A DNA stretch of 64,000 nt from Lysobacterales bacterium (GTDB lineage: Bacteria > Pseudomonadota > Gammaproteobacteria > Xanthomonadales > Rhodanobacteraceae), in the NCBI GenBank assembly GCA_016721015.1, contig JADKJL010000012.1:568289-632288 (forward strand), written 5' to 3'. Both the position numbers and the translations under genes were made by a program. The stretch's first letter is position 1; each line of letters begins with the position of its first letter. This document shows positions 34,483-44,792 of the stretch, one piece after another. The notes beneath the pieces were generated by a model. It worked only from the letters and a program-made list of their open reading frames with translations. It ran no database searches and was not told the origin of the DNA.

Positions 34483-36276
34483 TCAGTCGAAGCGCAGCCC
34501 GTTGATGCGTCGTGTGCGCTGCTGGAGTGCCGCGGCAATCACCTCGCGGCTGGCGTGGATGCGCAGTTGCGTGCGGGCGCGACTGGCGGCGGTGTAGAGC
34601 CATTCGCGGGTGAGCAGGGGATGCGGCTCGTCGGGCAGGACCAGTTCGACCGTATCGAACTCGGAGCCCTGCGCCTTGTGCACGGTCATCGCGTAGGCGC
34701 TCTCGTGCGGTGGTAGTTGTGCCGGCAACAACGCCTGCACGCCGCCGTCGCGACGCGCAAACCATGCGCGCAGCGGCGCATCGGCATGCTCACCCAGGAG
34801 CACGCCGACATCGCCGTTGTAGAGACCGAGCGCATGCTGGTTGCTGGTGATCAGGATCGGCCGGCCGGCGATGAACATTTGCGCAGCCAGCGCACCATGC
34901 AAGGCACTGGCGACCGCCTGGTTGAGGCCGGCCACGCCACGCGGGCCTTCGCGCAGCGCACAGAGGATGCGATAGCGTCCCAGACAATCGAGCGCCTCTT
35001 GCGGTGAGCCGGCGGCAGCCAGACCTTGCCAGGATTCACGCAACGCGGCGCGCGTCGCCGCGCTGTCGAGCCGCCAAGGTTGCTCGCTCCAGTGGATGTC
35101 TTCGCTGTCGGTCAGGCTGGCGAACACCTGCCCGGCATCACCGAGACGTATCGCACGCACAAGCCGCGCGATACCCGAATCACCACCAAAGCGGCGTGGC
35201 CGTTCCAGGCGCACGATGCGCGCGCCGAGCGCGGAAATTCCGCTACCCGATTCAACATTTGCGGCTTGCGTATCGGCAAGCCATTGCGCCGATTCGACGG
35301 ATTGCTCGTTGCGCAAATTCTGCGCGGCCAGTGTCGCCAGCACGGCGCCATTCTCGACGGCCGGCAACTGGTCGGGATCGCCGAGCAGGATCAGCCGGCA
35401 TTCGGGTTTCAATGCACGCAGCAGCTTGGCCATCAGCGGCAGGTCGACCATCGAACATTCATCGACAACGAGCACATCCAGATCGAGCAGGTGCGAGGCA
35501 TCGCGTGCCGGCTGCACCGATTGCGGATGGAAGCCGAGCAGGCGATGCAACGTCATGGCTTCGCTGGGCAGACCGGCGCGCTGATCCTCGCTCAGCGGCA
35601 GTTGTTGCAGGCCGAGCTGGGCTGCTTCCGCGAGGCGCTGCGCCGCCTTGCCAGTCGGTGCGGCGAGAACCATGCGCAAGGGACAACCGGCGAATTGCTG
35701 GATCAGGGCGAGCACACGCAAGGCGGTGAAGGTCTTGCCGGTACCGGGGCCGCCGCAGATCACGGTCAGCGGCGCACGCAAGGCGGTCACGGCGGCGACG
35801 CGTTGCCAATCGGTTTCCTCGGCATCGGCTCTTGGCAGCAACGCATCGAGGGCTTGCGCAACTTCGCCGGCCGCGGGCATCGTTGTGAACGGAATTGCGC
35901 GCTCACGCAGAGCGGCTTCGATCTCGCGCTCGTAGCGCCAGTAGCGGCGCAACCAGGCGCGCTCGCCCTCGACGACGATTGGCGAATCGCCCGCTGCCGT
36001 GCCGATGAAATCCGCCTGCGGCCAAGCACCCGCACGCAAGGCCTCATGCCATGCGCGGATGGCGCGCTCACGGGATCCCGGTTCGGTACTCGACGGCCAT
36101 TCGGCGAGCAGCTCCGGCGTGAAGCAACTGTGGCCGCGACCGACCGCCCAGCTGTTCAGCGCGGCCACATGCAAGGCGGCCTTGTCGCTGTCCGGCCAGA
36201 TCGACTCGAAGGCGTCGATGAGCGCGGCATCGAGCGCGCTGAAACCGCCTTCACGCACCTGCTCGAATGCACTCAT
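34483..36276 (-). CDS. recD: exodeoxyribonuclease V alpha subunit
   Basis: RecD is the fast 5'-3' helicase motor of RecBCD. The 597-residue protein has Walker A CGGPGTGKTFTALR (Lys about 181), Walker B VLVVDECSMVDL, LILLGDPDQLPAVE, and the C-terminal UvrD-like motif YAMTVHKAQGSEFDTVELVLPD, followed by LYTAASRA. The ATG at 36276 has AAGGAG 7 bases upstream and overlaps the recB stop by 4 bases; an earlier in-frame start would lie inside recB. It is the last gene of the operon and abuts the REP array 12 bases beyond the array's end. Confidence 0.96.
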   Translation of the reverse strand: MSAFEQVREGGFSALDAALIDAFESIWPDSDKAALHVAALNSWAVGRGHSCFTPELLAEWPSSTEPGSRERAIRAWHEALRAGAWPQADFIGTAAGDSPIVVEGERAWLRRYWRYEREIEAALRERAIPFTTMPAAGEVAQALDALLPRADAEETDWQRVAAVTALRAPLTVICGGPGTGKTFTALRVLALIQQFAGCPLRMVLAAPTGKAAQRLAEAAQLGLQQLPLSEDQRAGLPSEAMTLHRLLGFHPQSVQPARDASHLLDLDVLVVDECSMVDLPLMAKLLRALKPECRLILLGDPDQLPAVENGAVLATLAAQNLRNEQSVESAQWLADTQAANVESGSGISALGARIVRLERPRRFGGDSGIARLVRAIRLGDAGQVFASLTDSEDIHWSEQPWRLDSAATRAALRESWQGLAAAGSPQEALDCLGRYRILCALREGPRGVAGLNQAVASALHGALAAQMFIAGRPILITSNQHALGLYNGDVGVLLGEHADAPLRAWFARRDGGVQALLPAQLPPHESAYAMTVHKAQGSEFDTVELVLPDEPHPLLTREWLYTAASRARTQLRIHASREVIAAALQQRTRRINGLRFD

Positions 36277-39200
36277 GCCGACTCTCCTTCGCACCAGGCA
36301 TCGAGCGCATCGATCAAGGCGGCCGGTGGACGATCGTGATGGATACCGGCGACATCTCCTTCGCGCATGCCGCGCACGAACAGGTACAACGAACCGCCAA
36401 TGTGCTGCTCATAGTCATATTCGTCACCAAGGCGCGCGCGCAGGAAGCGCTGCAGGGCGACAAGGTAGATCAGGTATTGCAGGTCGTAGTCGTGCGCGCG
36501 GATCGCTGCCGGCAATCGCTCGGGCGCGTAGTCGGCACGGGCGGGACCGAGCAGGTTGGTCTTGTAGTCGAGCACGTAATAGCGATCCTGCCAGCGCAAC
36601 ACGAGGTCGATATATCCGGTCATCAGGCCGCGCACGCTTGAGCGCCGCGTGACCAGTTCACCCGGTGCGCGGGCGTAGTCAGGCCAGGTCGCCAGCAGCT
36701 GTTCGAATGCATCGAGACGAGCCGCGCCGAGCGGAAACAGGAACTCCAGTTCGGCCCGCGACTCACCCTCGGCGAGATCCATCAGGCACAGTCCGGAACC
36801 CGGGATCAGTTCGCTGCGCACGCCGGCGCGGGTGATCATCGCGATCGTTTCAATCTCGTCACCGGCATAGCCATGATCGGCGCAGATGCGGGCGAGATCA
36901 GCATGCACGCCGGCATTCGCCAGTTCGGCGAAGGCGACATCTTCGAAGACCTGATGCACGCAGACGCCGAACGCGGCACCTCGTGGCCATTGCGGCACGG
37001 GATCCTCGACCACCAGCGCCGGGACCGTGGCCAGCGGCGTGTCGAATTCGTCGTGATCGGCCAGTGGCGCGTGCTGACCGCCGCCAAACAGACGGCTGTA
37101 GCTGAGCGTTTCCAGGCCGCGCTCGATCCTGCCCTCGAATTCGGCGACGGCCAGTTCAGCCAAGTCGCGGTCATCGGCAAGCCGATCGACATCGGGTGAT
37201 TCGACGGTTAACCACTGCATGCCGATGCGCTGATTCGACCGCTCGACCAGGGCGTCGAATGACTTGCCGATTCCTTCAAGTTGATCTTTCAGACGAGCCA
37301 GTTGATCTGGGCGCGTGATCGCATCATCACGGAACCACAGCCAGGCGAACGGACCCGTCAGACTGGTACTGCTCGTACCGGTATTCGCCCAGGCCCACGC
37401 CAGCCACACGCGATGGCGCGCGCGGGTGATCGCGACATAGGCGAGACGCAGGCTTTCTGCAAATTGTTCGTCACGCTGGGCGAGTGCATGCGCCTTCCAC
37501 TCCGGGCCACCGATGTCGATGCGCAGCTCGTCGCCGGCATGCCAGGCAACCGCCTCGTCGGCCTGGTCGCGATTCTCCAGCGACTTCCAGAACGTGCCCA
37601 TCGCGAACGGGGCAAAGACGACGTCGTACTGCAGTCCCTTGCTGCGATGCACGGTCAACACCTGCACCGCGCCGGAATCATTCGCCGGACGCAGCTGTTC
37701 GGCATGGCCCGCCCCGCGCTTCTCGTCGGCTTCGATGCGACGCTGACCGAGCCAATGCAGCAACTCGGCCGGTGTCGAGCGTCGCGCCGATTCGTGTTGC
37801 AGCAATTCGGCGAGATGCAGAAGATTGGTGACGCGACGCCGACCATCCCAGCGCGGCAGCAGCCGTTCGGCAGCCCGTTGCACACAATGCGCGATCGTCG
37901 CGTAGGCGCCGCGATCGATCCAGCGCTGACGCAAGCTGGCGATTTGCGCGAGCTGGTCTTCCCACAGCGCAAGGTCGTCTCGCGCGGAGAGCAGATCGTG
38001 CAGATCGACGCCGAGCAGTTCGGTCGCCAGCGCGGCGCGCACGCGCGCCGAATCGGCTGGCGCATCGAGGGCGGCCAGCAACCGCTCGATCTCGATCGCC
38101 TCGTGGCTCGCATAGACGCTCGCCGCGCTCAGATAGTCGCAGGCGATATTCCATTGGGCGAGCTGACGTGCGGCCTGCTCGGCCTGGCGGTTGCTGCTGA
38201 CGAGCACGGCGATGCTCGGAACCTCGACCCCACGCTCGCGCGCCGTGGCGAGGATTCCGCGGATTTCCGCGCAGACCTCGGCGAGGATGCGCTCGGCAAA
38301 GGTGCCGGCGGTCCACGCCTTGGGCTTGTCCTTCTCGATGCGATCCGGCAAGCGCCACACAGTCAGCGGTGCGTCGCTGGCCAGCCAATGTGCCGGCGTG
38401 TCCTTGCCCTGCGGAAAGTGCGCCGGCTCGAACTGGATGAAGTCGACCAGGAACGGATCACCGACACCGTCAAACACCGTGTTGGCCGCGGCGATCAAGG
38501 CGGCATCCGAGCGCCAGTTCTCACGCAAGGTATGGCGGTTGTCGCCCGCATCGCGGGCGGCCGCGTGATAGGTGTGGATGTCGCCCCCGCGGAAGCGATA
38601 GATGGCCTGTTTCGGATCACCGATCAGCAGCAATACGGAGTCGGCGCGGGCCGCGTGAATGCGATGCAGGATTGCGTATTGCAACGGATCTGTGTCCTGG
38701 AACTCGTCGACCAGCAGGGCCGGTATCTCGGCCGCGATGCTGCGTGCCAGTTGCTCGCCAGACGCGCCGAGCAGGCGTTCGTGCAACTGGCCGATGAGAT
38801 CATCAAAACCGAAGCGGCGCAGGCGCTCGCGGCGCTCGGCGAGGCCGTGGCGCACGAACTCGATCGCCGCGCCAGTGAAGCGCGCGAGCAGGGCGGCATC
38901 GAATTCGCGGCGGGCGCGCTGCAGGTTCTCGACACAGAGCGAGACCTCGCCCAGTTCGGCAGAGGGCGCCCAGCCCGCCTTTTGTGCCTTGGCCAGAAGC
39001 GCAGCCGTGATCGCGCTTTCGCTCAATGCGTGGAGCGCGCGCACGTCGACGTTGACCGGATCGCCGGCACAGGCATCGGCGCAGGCTTGCATGGAAGCGG
39101 GCGCGTGCGGCTTGTCCTTTGCCGCCGAGAGCAACTTGTCCGCGACCGCCTCGTGCAACTGTTGCATGGCGATGGCGACTTGACCCCTGGCATGCAATTC

Positions 39201-39884
39201 CCGCCATTCAGCGAGTGCCTTGGTGCGGGAATCACGGACACGTTCGACCCACGCCTGTGGATCCTCCGGATCAATCCGCGATGACGGCAAGGCCAGCGCC
39301 TGCGAGCGCAACAGGTCCGCCGCCAGATCCGCAGGCGCGCTCCAGCGTTCGAGAACGGCGTCGATGGCCTCGTCGGCATCGACGATGACATGCCGGCGCC
39401 AGAAGTCGCGCACCAATTCCTGCGCAGCCTCGGTGCCGGCATCGTTGTCGAGTTCGAAGAACGGCAGGCCAGCCTCGAAGGCGTGCTCGGCGAGCAATTG
39501 CCGGCACAGGCCATGCAGGGTCGAGATGCGCGCTTCGTCGAATCCAACCAATGCCGATGAAAGAATATTCGTGGCAGCGTCCATCGAAGCCTTGTCGGCT
39601 CGATGCTTGTTCAATATCCGATCCAGCTCATCCGGCAGCTCAGACTCATCCGCCTGCAGCCGCTCGATGGCCTCGGCAATGCGCGCACGCAGGCGACCGC
39701 GCAGCTCACGCGTCGCCGCATCGGTGAAGGTGACCACGGCAATCTCGCGCACGTGGAACTTGCTCTCCAGCAGCAGGCGCAGATAGAGCAAGGCGATGTT
39801 GAAGGTCTTGCCGGTGCCGGCGCTGGCTTCGATCAGGTGTTGGCCGCCGAGTGTCAGCGTCGCCGCATCCAGTGTCTGGCTCAT
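36273..39884 (-). CDS. recB: exodeoxyribonuclease V beta subunit
   Basis: RecB is the 3'-5' helicase plus nuclease subunit of RecBCD and loads RecA after Chi. In 1203 residues it has Walker A EASAGTGKTF (Lys26), LLVDEFQDTDPLQ, GDPKQAIYRFRGGDI, HRSKGLQYDVVF and AYVAITRARHRVWLAW. The C-terminal nuclease has VHQVFED, GYIDLVLRW and VLDYKTN with Asp about 1093, Asp1106 and Lys1108, so it looks active. The ATG at 39884 has GGGGAG upstream and overlaps the recC stop by 4 bases; the open frame upstream lies inside recC. Length matches E. coli RecB (1180). Confidence 0.97.
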   Translation of the reverse strand: MSQTLDAATLTLGGQHLIEASAGTGKTFNIALLYLRLLLESKFHVREIAVVTFTDAATRELRGRLRARIAEAIERLQADESELPDELDRILNKHRADKASMDAATNILSSALVGFDEARISTLHGLCRQLLAEHAFEAGLPFFELDNDAGTEAAQELVRDFWRRHVIVDADEAIDAVLERWSAPADLAADLLRSQALALPSSRIDPEDPQAWVERVRDSRTKALAEWRELHARGQVAIAMQQLHEAVADKLLSAAKDKPHAPASMQACADACAGDPVNVDVRALHALSESAITAALLAKAQKAGWAPSAELGEVSLCVENLQRARREFDAALLARFTGAAIEFVRHGLAERRERLRRFGFDDLIGQLHERLLGASGEQLARSIAAEIPALLVDEFQDTDPLQYAILHRIHAARADSVLLLIGDPKQAIYRFRGGDIHTYHAAARDAGDNRHTLRENWRSDAALIAAANTVFDGVGDPFLVDFIQFEPAHFPQGKDTPAHWLASDAPLTVWRLPDRIEKDKPKAWTAGTFAERILAEVCAEIRGILATARERGVEVPSIAVLVSSNRQAEQAARQLAQWNIACDYLSAASVYASHEAIEIERLLAALDAPADSARVRAALATELLGVDLHDLLSARDDLALWEDQLAQIASLRQRWIDRGAYATIAHCVQRAAERLLPRWDGRRRVTNLLHLAELLQHESARRSTPAELLHWLGQRRIEADEKRGAGHAEQLRPANDSGAVQVLTVHRSKGLQYDVVFAPFAMGTFWKSLENRDQADEAVAWHAGDELRIDIGGPEWKAHALAQRDEQFAESLRLAYVAITRARHRVWLAWAWANTGTSSTSLTGPFAWLWFRDDAITRPDQLARLKDQLEGIGKSFDALVERSNQRIGMQWLTVESPDVDRLADDRDLAELAVAEFEGRIERGLETLSYSRLFGGGQHAPLADHDEFDTPLATVPALVVEDPVPQWPRGAAFGVCVHQVFEDVAFAELANAGVHADLARICADHGYAGDEIETIAMITRAGVRSELIPGSGLCLMDLAEGESRAELEFLFPLGAARLDAFEQLLATWPDYARAPGELVTRRSSVRGLMTGYIDLVLRWQDRYYVLDYKTNLLGPARADYAPERLPAAIRAHDYDLQYLIYLVALQRFLRARLGDEYDYEQHIGGSLYLFVRGMREGDVAGIHHDRPPAALIDALDAWCEGESA

Positions 39885-42800
39885 CGCCTGATCTCCCCGA
39901 CCGCCTCGAACAGCGGCAGGAACACGTCGGTCGCGAAGCTCTCGAAAGACTCGTCCAGCACCGCATCGCCGTGATGACGCGCCAGTAATTCGTGATGAGG
40001 ATCGGCGTTCTCCGGGAAGTCGCCATCGGACCAGACTTTGCGCGCGGCTTCGCGCGCTTTCTCCGCAACCCCGTAGCGTTGCATCGAGGCCGCAAACGCC
40101 TCGGCGCTGTTGCGGAACGCGGTCAATGGCCGCTGCAGGCCGCGTGTGCGCCACGCCACCAGATTGCAGATCCAGTCGAGCATGGCCGTGGCCGGCTTCA
40201 GTGCAATCCGCTTGATTTCGCCTTTTTCCAGACCGATCGCAAACATTCGGGGATCATCCTGATCACCGCCGAGCAAGGCGTGCTCAAGGGCGAGCCGGGC
40301 CAGGTCGATGCCGCGAATCCGGCCCGGCCGACTGAGCAACAGCACACGCGAACCCTCCACTGTATGCACCAGGTGACGAATCGCCCCGCTGACTCGCACA
40401 CGCAGATCAGCAAACTCGATGGCCGTGGCTTCCACGGCAACGGGCTGGAACGCGCCGCCCAGCAGATCGATGGCAGCTTGTTCGAGTGACTCGACTTGCG
40501 CTGTCAACGTGTCCCAGGCCTGCTGCCCGACAACGCCGAGAGGGAAGGCACCTTCGCGCTGCAAGCGTTTCAGATCGGGGCGTGACGACGGCGGGCCAAG
40601 CAGACGGTCGGCGAGCTGGTAGCGCGACAATCCATCCAGCGTGAAGGCTTCGACATCTTCATCCTGTTCGGCTTCGTGCAGATGCAGCGGCAGTTGCTGA
40701 CGGAAGAACGCACGCGCCGGATGGCCCAGCCAGATCAGCAACTCATCGATCGAAACCTCGCTCCACCCGGTCGCCGAATCGACCGCAGACGGCGCGATCG
40801 GTGACGCATCGAAGCCAGTAACAAACGGTGCCGGATCGACCCAGCCATCGATCAACTTTTGTGCCGCACGCCACCAGCGCCGGTCATAGCTCGGCGCAGC
40901 CGAATCGGCGCGGAAGCATTCCGGCGCAAACGCGTGCATCGGATGCTGACGGACGATCGCCGGCTGCACGATTTCCCAGGCATCCTCACCATAAGCCGCG
41001 GCAAGGAAGCCGGTCAGTTCCTCGACCAGCGGCGAGGGCGGATTGCCTGCCCCCGCCTTCGCATCGCGATCGACGTGACTCAGATAGAACACCTCCCGCG
41101 CGGCGATCAGGCTTTCCAGAAACAGAAAGCGGTCGTCTTCGCGGATCGTGCGGTCACCGGGGCGAGGATGCTTGCGCATCAGGTTGAAACCAGCCGGCGG
41201 TTGTCGACGCGGAAACTCGCCGGCATCCAGGCCGAGCACGCAGACCACGCGATGCGGCACATTGCGCATTGGCACCATGCCGCAGAAGGTGATGCCGAAG
41301 CGCCCTGCCCGCGCCGCGCGCGGCTCGGCAATCGCGGCATCGAGCGCGCTGCGCACGACATCAAATGCGATCGGCTCATCACCGAGCCAGCGTGCGGCGT
41401 CATTGCCGAACGCGGCAATCGCCTCGCGCAGATCACGGATCGCGCCGAGTTCGGCAGGGTCGGTCGTTTCGCTGTCGAGCAAGGCTTCAAGCCGCTCGAT
41501 CAACCATGTCTTCCAATCGTCTGCGCTGCGCGGTCGGGTAAAGCCGGAGCGGGTCGCCGCAATCGCATCGACAAAGCGCGCGAACTGGCCCAGCCATTGC
41601 GCCGAGCTGCCCTCGACATTGATTGCCGGCACCACATCGGCGCACATCGTTGCGTCGTCGCCACTGGCATAGCCCAGCAGCAGGCGATTGAAGCCGAAGC
41701 GCCAGGTCGTCTCGTCGATCGCGGCGGCACCCAGTTCGGCGCGGAACGCGGCATCGAGGCCCCAGCGAATGCCGCTGTCGGCGATCCAGATGCGCAGCCA
41801 ATCCTGCGCTTCGCCGTCGAGGCCGTAGCGGCGTGCGATCGCCGGCTCGGCGAGCAGGCCGAGGATCTCGCTGACCGCGATGCGGCTTTCGCCAAGGGTG
41901 AGGATGCGCGCGAACGCGTCGATCAGCGGATGCGTCGCGCGCAGCGGCACGTCGCTGATGGCGTAGGGAATCGCCAGTGCATCATCGTCGCCAAAGACGG
42001 CGCCGATGTAGGGCACGTAATCCTCGATGCGCGGCGACATGACGACAATCTCGTGCGGCAGCAAGCCGTCGAGCGTGTCGAAGAGACGCAGCAATTCATC
42101 GCGCAGGACTTCGACCTCGCGGCGGCGACTGGCGCACTGGTGCAACTGCAGCGAGGGCACACGCTCGAGCGCTGGCGGCGGCGCGTGTTGCGGATCGAGC
42201 AGGAGGATGCCGGCTTGCAGCCAGCCGAGCAGTCCCGTCGAGACCGGTGCGGCAAACGCATCGTCGTCATGCACGACCAGATCCGGCGCATGGATCGCCT
42301 TCAAAAACTCGCGACCGAGTCCACCCCACGAAGCCAGCAGTGGATGGCCGGTTTCCAGATACGCCTCCTCGTCGCGCCGACCGTGTGCGGCCCACAACTG
42401 GCGGCGTCGCGCACGCTCGCGATCGGAAACGATGTCACCCCAGTAGTCGAGGCAGGGATTGGGCTGGTAAAAACGCAGCGGCACGCGCTGGGCCAGGGCG
42501 AGGAAGAATTCCAGCAACAACGGTGGCAGATGCGCGGCGCCGAAGATCGAGAATCCCGCTTCGAGTCCGCGCGGCAAATCCGGCGCCTGCGCGATTTCGC
42601 CCAGTACCTTGCGCATCAGGCTGGCACGATCCAGCTCGTCGACCGATTGGGCGAGATGGCGCATCAGTTCGGCTTGCCAGCGCTCGTCGACATCGTCGAA
42701 TTCGAGGCGGCCGTGCTTCCAGTCGCGGATCCATTGCGGCCGCGCCATCGTGTATTCATCGAACAGGCGGGCAATCACCACGGCCAGTTCATAGCGTTGG

Positions 42801-43171
42801 CGCTGGTCGGACGGATCGCCGAGATAATGGCGCACGCGTTCGAAGTGGGTGCCCTCGGCCAACGCGGGCAAGGCGGCGTGAATGCGCCAGACCAGAGCCT
42901 CACGCGAGAACGCCGATTCGCGCGGCAGCTTGCCGGAGAAACGGCGCAATACCTGCCAGACAAAGGTCGACGGCAGCGGGAATTGGATGTTGATCGCGAT
43001 TCCGCGACGGCGCGCGATGCGTTCCTGCAACCAGCGTCCCAGCGCCGGATGGGCGACGACGACGACCAGCGGCTGCAGTGGATCGCCGGCAGCCTGGGCC
43101 TGCAGATCATCGATCAGCCGATCGGCGAGAATTTCAAGCCGGTTTCCATGGATGAATTGTGCTGCCTGCAT
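39881..43171 (-). CDS. recC: exodeoxyribonuclease V gamma subunit
   Basis: RecC is the scaffold and Chi-recognition subunit of RecBCD. The 1096-residue protein has AHPALGRWLQERIARRRGIA near the N-terminus, GFSIFGAAHLPPLLLEFF, HEIVVMSPRIEDYVPYI, TFCGMVPMRNVPHRVVCVLG and FPRRQPPAGFNLM, all typical of RecC. Its helicase- and nuclease-like folds lack catalytic residues, as in the family. The ATG at 43171 has AAGGGAAGG directly upstream. It is the first gene of recC-recB-recD, and both junctions are 4-base ATGA overlaps, giving tight stoichiometric coupling. A ptrA gene, which interrupts the E. coli operon, is absent. Confidence 0.96.
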   Translation of the reverse strand: MQAAQFIHGNRLEILADRLIDDLQAQAAGDPLQPLVVVVAHPALGRWLQERIARRRGIAINIQFPLPSTFVWQVLRRFSGKLPRESAFSREALVWRIHAALPALAEGTHFERVRHYLGDPSDQRQRYELAVVIARLFDEYTMARPQWIRDWKHGRLEFDDVDERWQAELMRHLAQSVDELDRASLMRKVLGEIAQAPDLPRGLEAGFSIFGAAHLPPLLLEFFLALAQRVPLRFYQPNPCLDYWGDIVSDRERARRRQLWAAHGRRDEEAYLETGHPLLASWGGLGREFLKAIHAPDLVVHDDDAFAAPVSTGLLGWLQAGILLLDPQHAPPPALERVPSLQLHQCASRRREVEVLRDELLRLFDTLDGLLPHEIVVMSPRIEDYVPYIGAVFGDDDALAIPYAISDVPLRATHPLIDAFARILTLGESRIAVSEILGLLAEPAIARRYGLDGEAQDWLRIWIADSGIRWGLDAAFRAELGAAAIDETTWRFGFNRLLLGYASGDDATMCADVVPAINVEGSSAQWLGQFARFVDAIAATRSGFTRPRSADDWKTWLIERLEALLDSETTDPAELGAIRDLREAIAAFGNDAARWLGDEPIAFDVVRSALDAAIAEPRAARAGRFGITFCGMVPMRNVPHRVVCVLGLDAGEFPRRQPPAGFNLMRKHPRPGDRTIREDDRFLFLESLIAAREVFYLSHVDRDAKAGAGNPPSPLVEELTGFLAAAYGEDAWEIVQPAIVRQHPMHAFAPECFRADSAAPSYDRRWWRAAQKLIDGWVDPAPFVTGFDASPIAPSAVDSATGWSEVSIDELLIWLGHPARAFFRQQLPLHLHEAEQDEDVEAFTLDGLSRYQLADRLLGPPSSRPDLKRLQREGAFPLGVVGQQAWDTLTAQVESLEQAAIDLLGGAFQPVAVEATAIEFADLRVRVSGAIRHLVHTVEGSRVLLLSRPGRIRGIDLARLALEHALLGGDQDDPRMFAIGLEKGEIKRIALKPATAMLDWICNLVAWRTRGLQRPLTAFRNSAEAFAASMQRYGVAEKAREAARKVWSDGDFPENADPHHELLARHHGDAVLDESFESFATDVFLPLFEAVGEIRR

Positions 43172-43350
43172 CGCCTTCCCTTTCCGCCATCCGCTGATCC
43201 ACCACGGCGCGAGCATGCAGCCTGGGGTTCTCAGCTCATGATACCGAGCGGTTCATGCGAATGTGGCTAGACTTCGCCCGGCGCGGTCAAGACACCGCGA
43301 ATCGTCAAACCGACGTGCATTCGATCCCAGCCGAGAACCCGCACCGCCTC

Positions 43351-44763
43351 ATGTCCGCCCAATGCCCTGTCCCTCTGGCCGTCCTGTTTGCCGCCCTGCT
43401 GCTGTCGATGTCGGCGCAGGCCGTGCCGGTGCTCGACTATGAAGTCGAACCGGTGCTTGGCGCGACCAGTTTCGTGCGGCCCGCGTTGTTGTCAGGCCCG
43501 GGCTACCAGGTCGATCCGCATGTCGAAATCCGCGGCTACATGGCGCGCTTCACGATCGATACCGCGATTGGGCCGATCCACGCCGAAAGCGTCGAAATCC
43601 TCGGCGAGCGCATCGCCGAGTTGCCCGCACTCGAAGCGCTCGAAGGCTTGACTCGCAGCCAGGCGTTTGTCGATGCGGCGGATGCCTCGGTGACGAAAAC
43701 CGCGCAAGGCCTCGGTCAGATCCTGCGCCACCCGGTGCGAACCCTGAGCGGAATTCCAGCCGGTGTCGCGCGCTATTTCGGCAATCGCCTGAAACGGATC
43801 GGCAATCAGGCGCAAGCCCTGTCCGATCGCGGCGCACGCGAGTTCGGCGCCAATGGCAATCCGTACCCACGCGCGGATGGCCCGATGACTGAAGCGCGCG
43901 ACATCGATCGTGCCGAAGCGAGCGCAGACTCCGCCAATGGCAATGACAGCTGGTACGCCGATGTAGGCGACGAGGCCGGGCGCGAGATCAAGCGTCAGCT
44001 CAAATACGGACAGGTCCGCCGTGAACTCGCCGAACGGCTCGGCATCGATCCTTACACGAGCAATCCTTACCTGCGCGAACGTCTCGACAAGTTCGCCTGG
44101 GCCGGCGCGAGCGGCCACTTTGCCGCGGCCACGGCACTCGGCACGATCGGTGGCGTCGGCGGCATCGGTCTCGCCTACGGCAGCCAACTCAACGACCTGG
44201 TCTGGAAACTCGATCCCGAGCAGTTGCGCGAACGCAATGCGAAGCGTCTGGGTCGGTATTGCCGCGATGAGCTGCTGACGCGCCAGTTCCTGCGTCGTGG
44301 CACCTTTACACCGACCCTGCAAACGGCCCTGCTCGACGCACTCGAACGCTTGCAGCCGGAAGTCGGTGGCGATGCCCTGCTCGAACTGGCAATCACCGCG
44401 CAATCAGAGCTTGAGGCGCGCTACATCGTCAATGCGCTGGGCCTGGTTGCCGACCGTCTCGGCCCGCGCGCGCATGGCGGGCATCTGCTCACGGTTGGCG
44501 CCGGTCTGGCCTATGACAGTGTCGACGGTGAGCGCGTCCTGCCACTGCCGATCGATTACCTGGCCTGGACCGGCGAGGTCGCGCGCTTTCTCGACAGCGA
44601 GGAGTTCCGCAACAAGCACAAGACCGTGCTTGTCAGTGGCAGCGCGACGCCACGCAGCCAGCAGGAACTGACCTCGCGTGGCTGGAACATCGTCGTCGAT
44701 GCGCACCGACGCCAGCAGGATGGACTGGTCAGCAACGACGAATCCATCGCCGATCGTCGATAG
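43351..44763 (+). CDS. secreted protein of unknown function
   Basis: The 470-residue protein has a clear signal peptide (VPLAVLFAALLLSMSAQA). I recognise no family. Visible parts are an N-terminal beta-rich segment, a helical stretch (TAQGLGQILRHPVRTLSGIPAG), a Gly/Ala-rich hydrophobic patch (FAAATALGTIGGVGGIGLA) that could insert in a membrane, and a C-terminal alpha/beta part (HLLTVGAGLAYDSVDG, TVLVSGSATPRSQQEL) that might be a Rossmann-like or ADP-ribosylating fold, though nothing confirms this. The ATG at 43351 is chosen for the signal peptide; no ribosome binding site is evident. Divergent from recC. Confidence 0.75.
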   Translation: MSAQCPVPLAVLFAALLLSMSAQAVPVLDYEVEPVLGATSFVRPALLSGPGYQVDPHVEIRGYMARFTIDTAIGPIHAESVEILGERIAELPALEALEGLTRSQAFVDAADASVTKTAQGLGQILRHPVRTLSGIPAGVARYFGNRLKRIGNQAQALSDRGAREFGANGNPYPRADGPMTEARDIDRAEASADSANGNDSWYADVGDEAGREIKRQLKYGQVRRELAERLGIDPYTSNPYLRERLDKFAWAGASGHFAAATALGTIGGVGGIGLAYGSQLNDLVWKLDPEQLRERNAKRLGRYCRDELLTRQFLRRGTFTPTLQTALLDALERLQPEVGGDALLELAITAQSELEARYIVNALGLVADRLGPRAHGGHLLTVGAGLAYDSVDGERVLPLPIDYLAWTGEVARFLDSEEFRNKHKTVLVSGSATPRSQQELTSRGWNIVVDAHRRQQDGLVSNDESIADRR

Positions 44764-44792
44764 GCGCTTCGTCCGAGTCGGCACCGATTGAT

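Noticed and set aside
33559..34597. Open frames of up to 212 codons across the REP array
   Set aside because: Translations are periodic copies of the repeat (VGATSVAMLWL and similar), not a protein family.
37281..43270. Open frames of 667 and 803 codons antisense to recB and recC
   Set aside because: Shadows of high-GC coding sequence; Arg/Asp/Gly-rich without domain structure.
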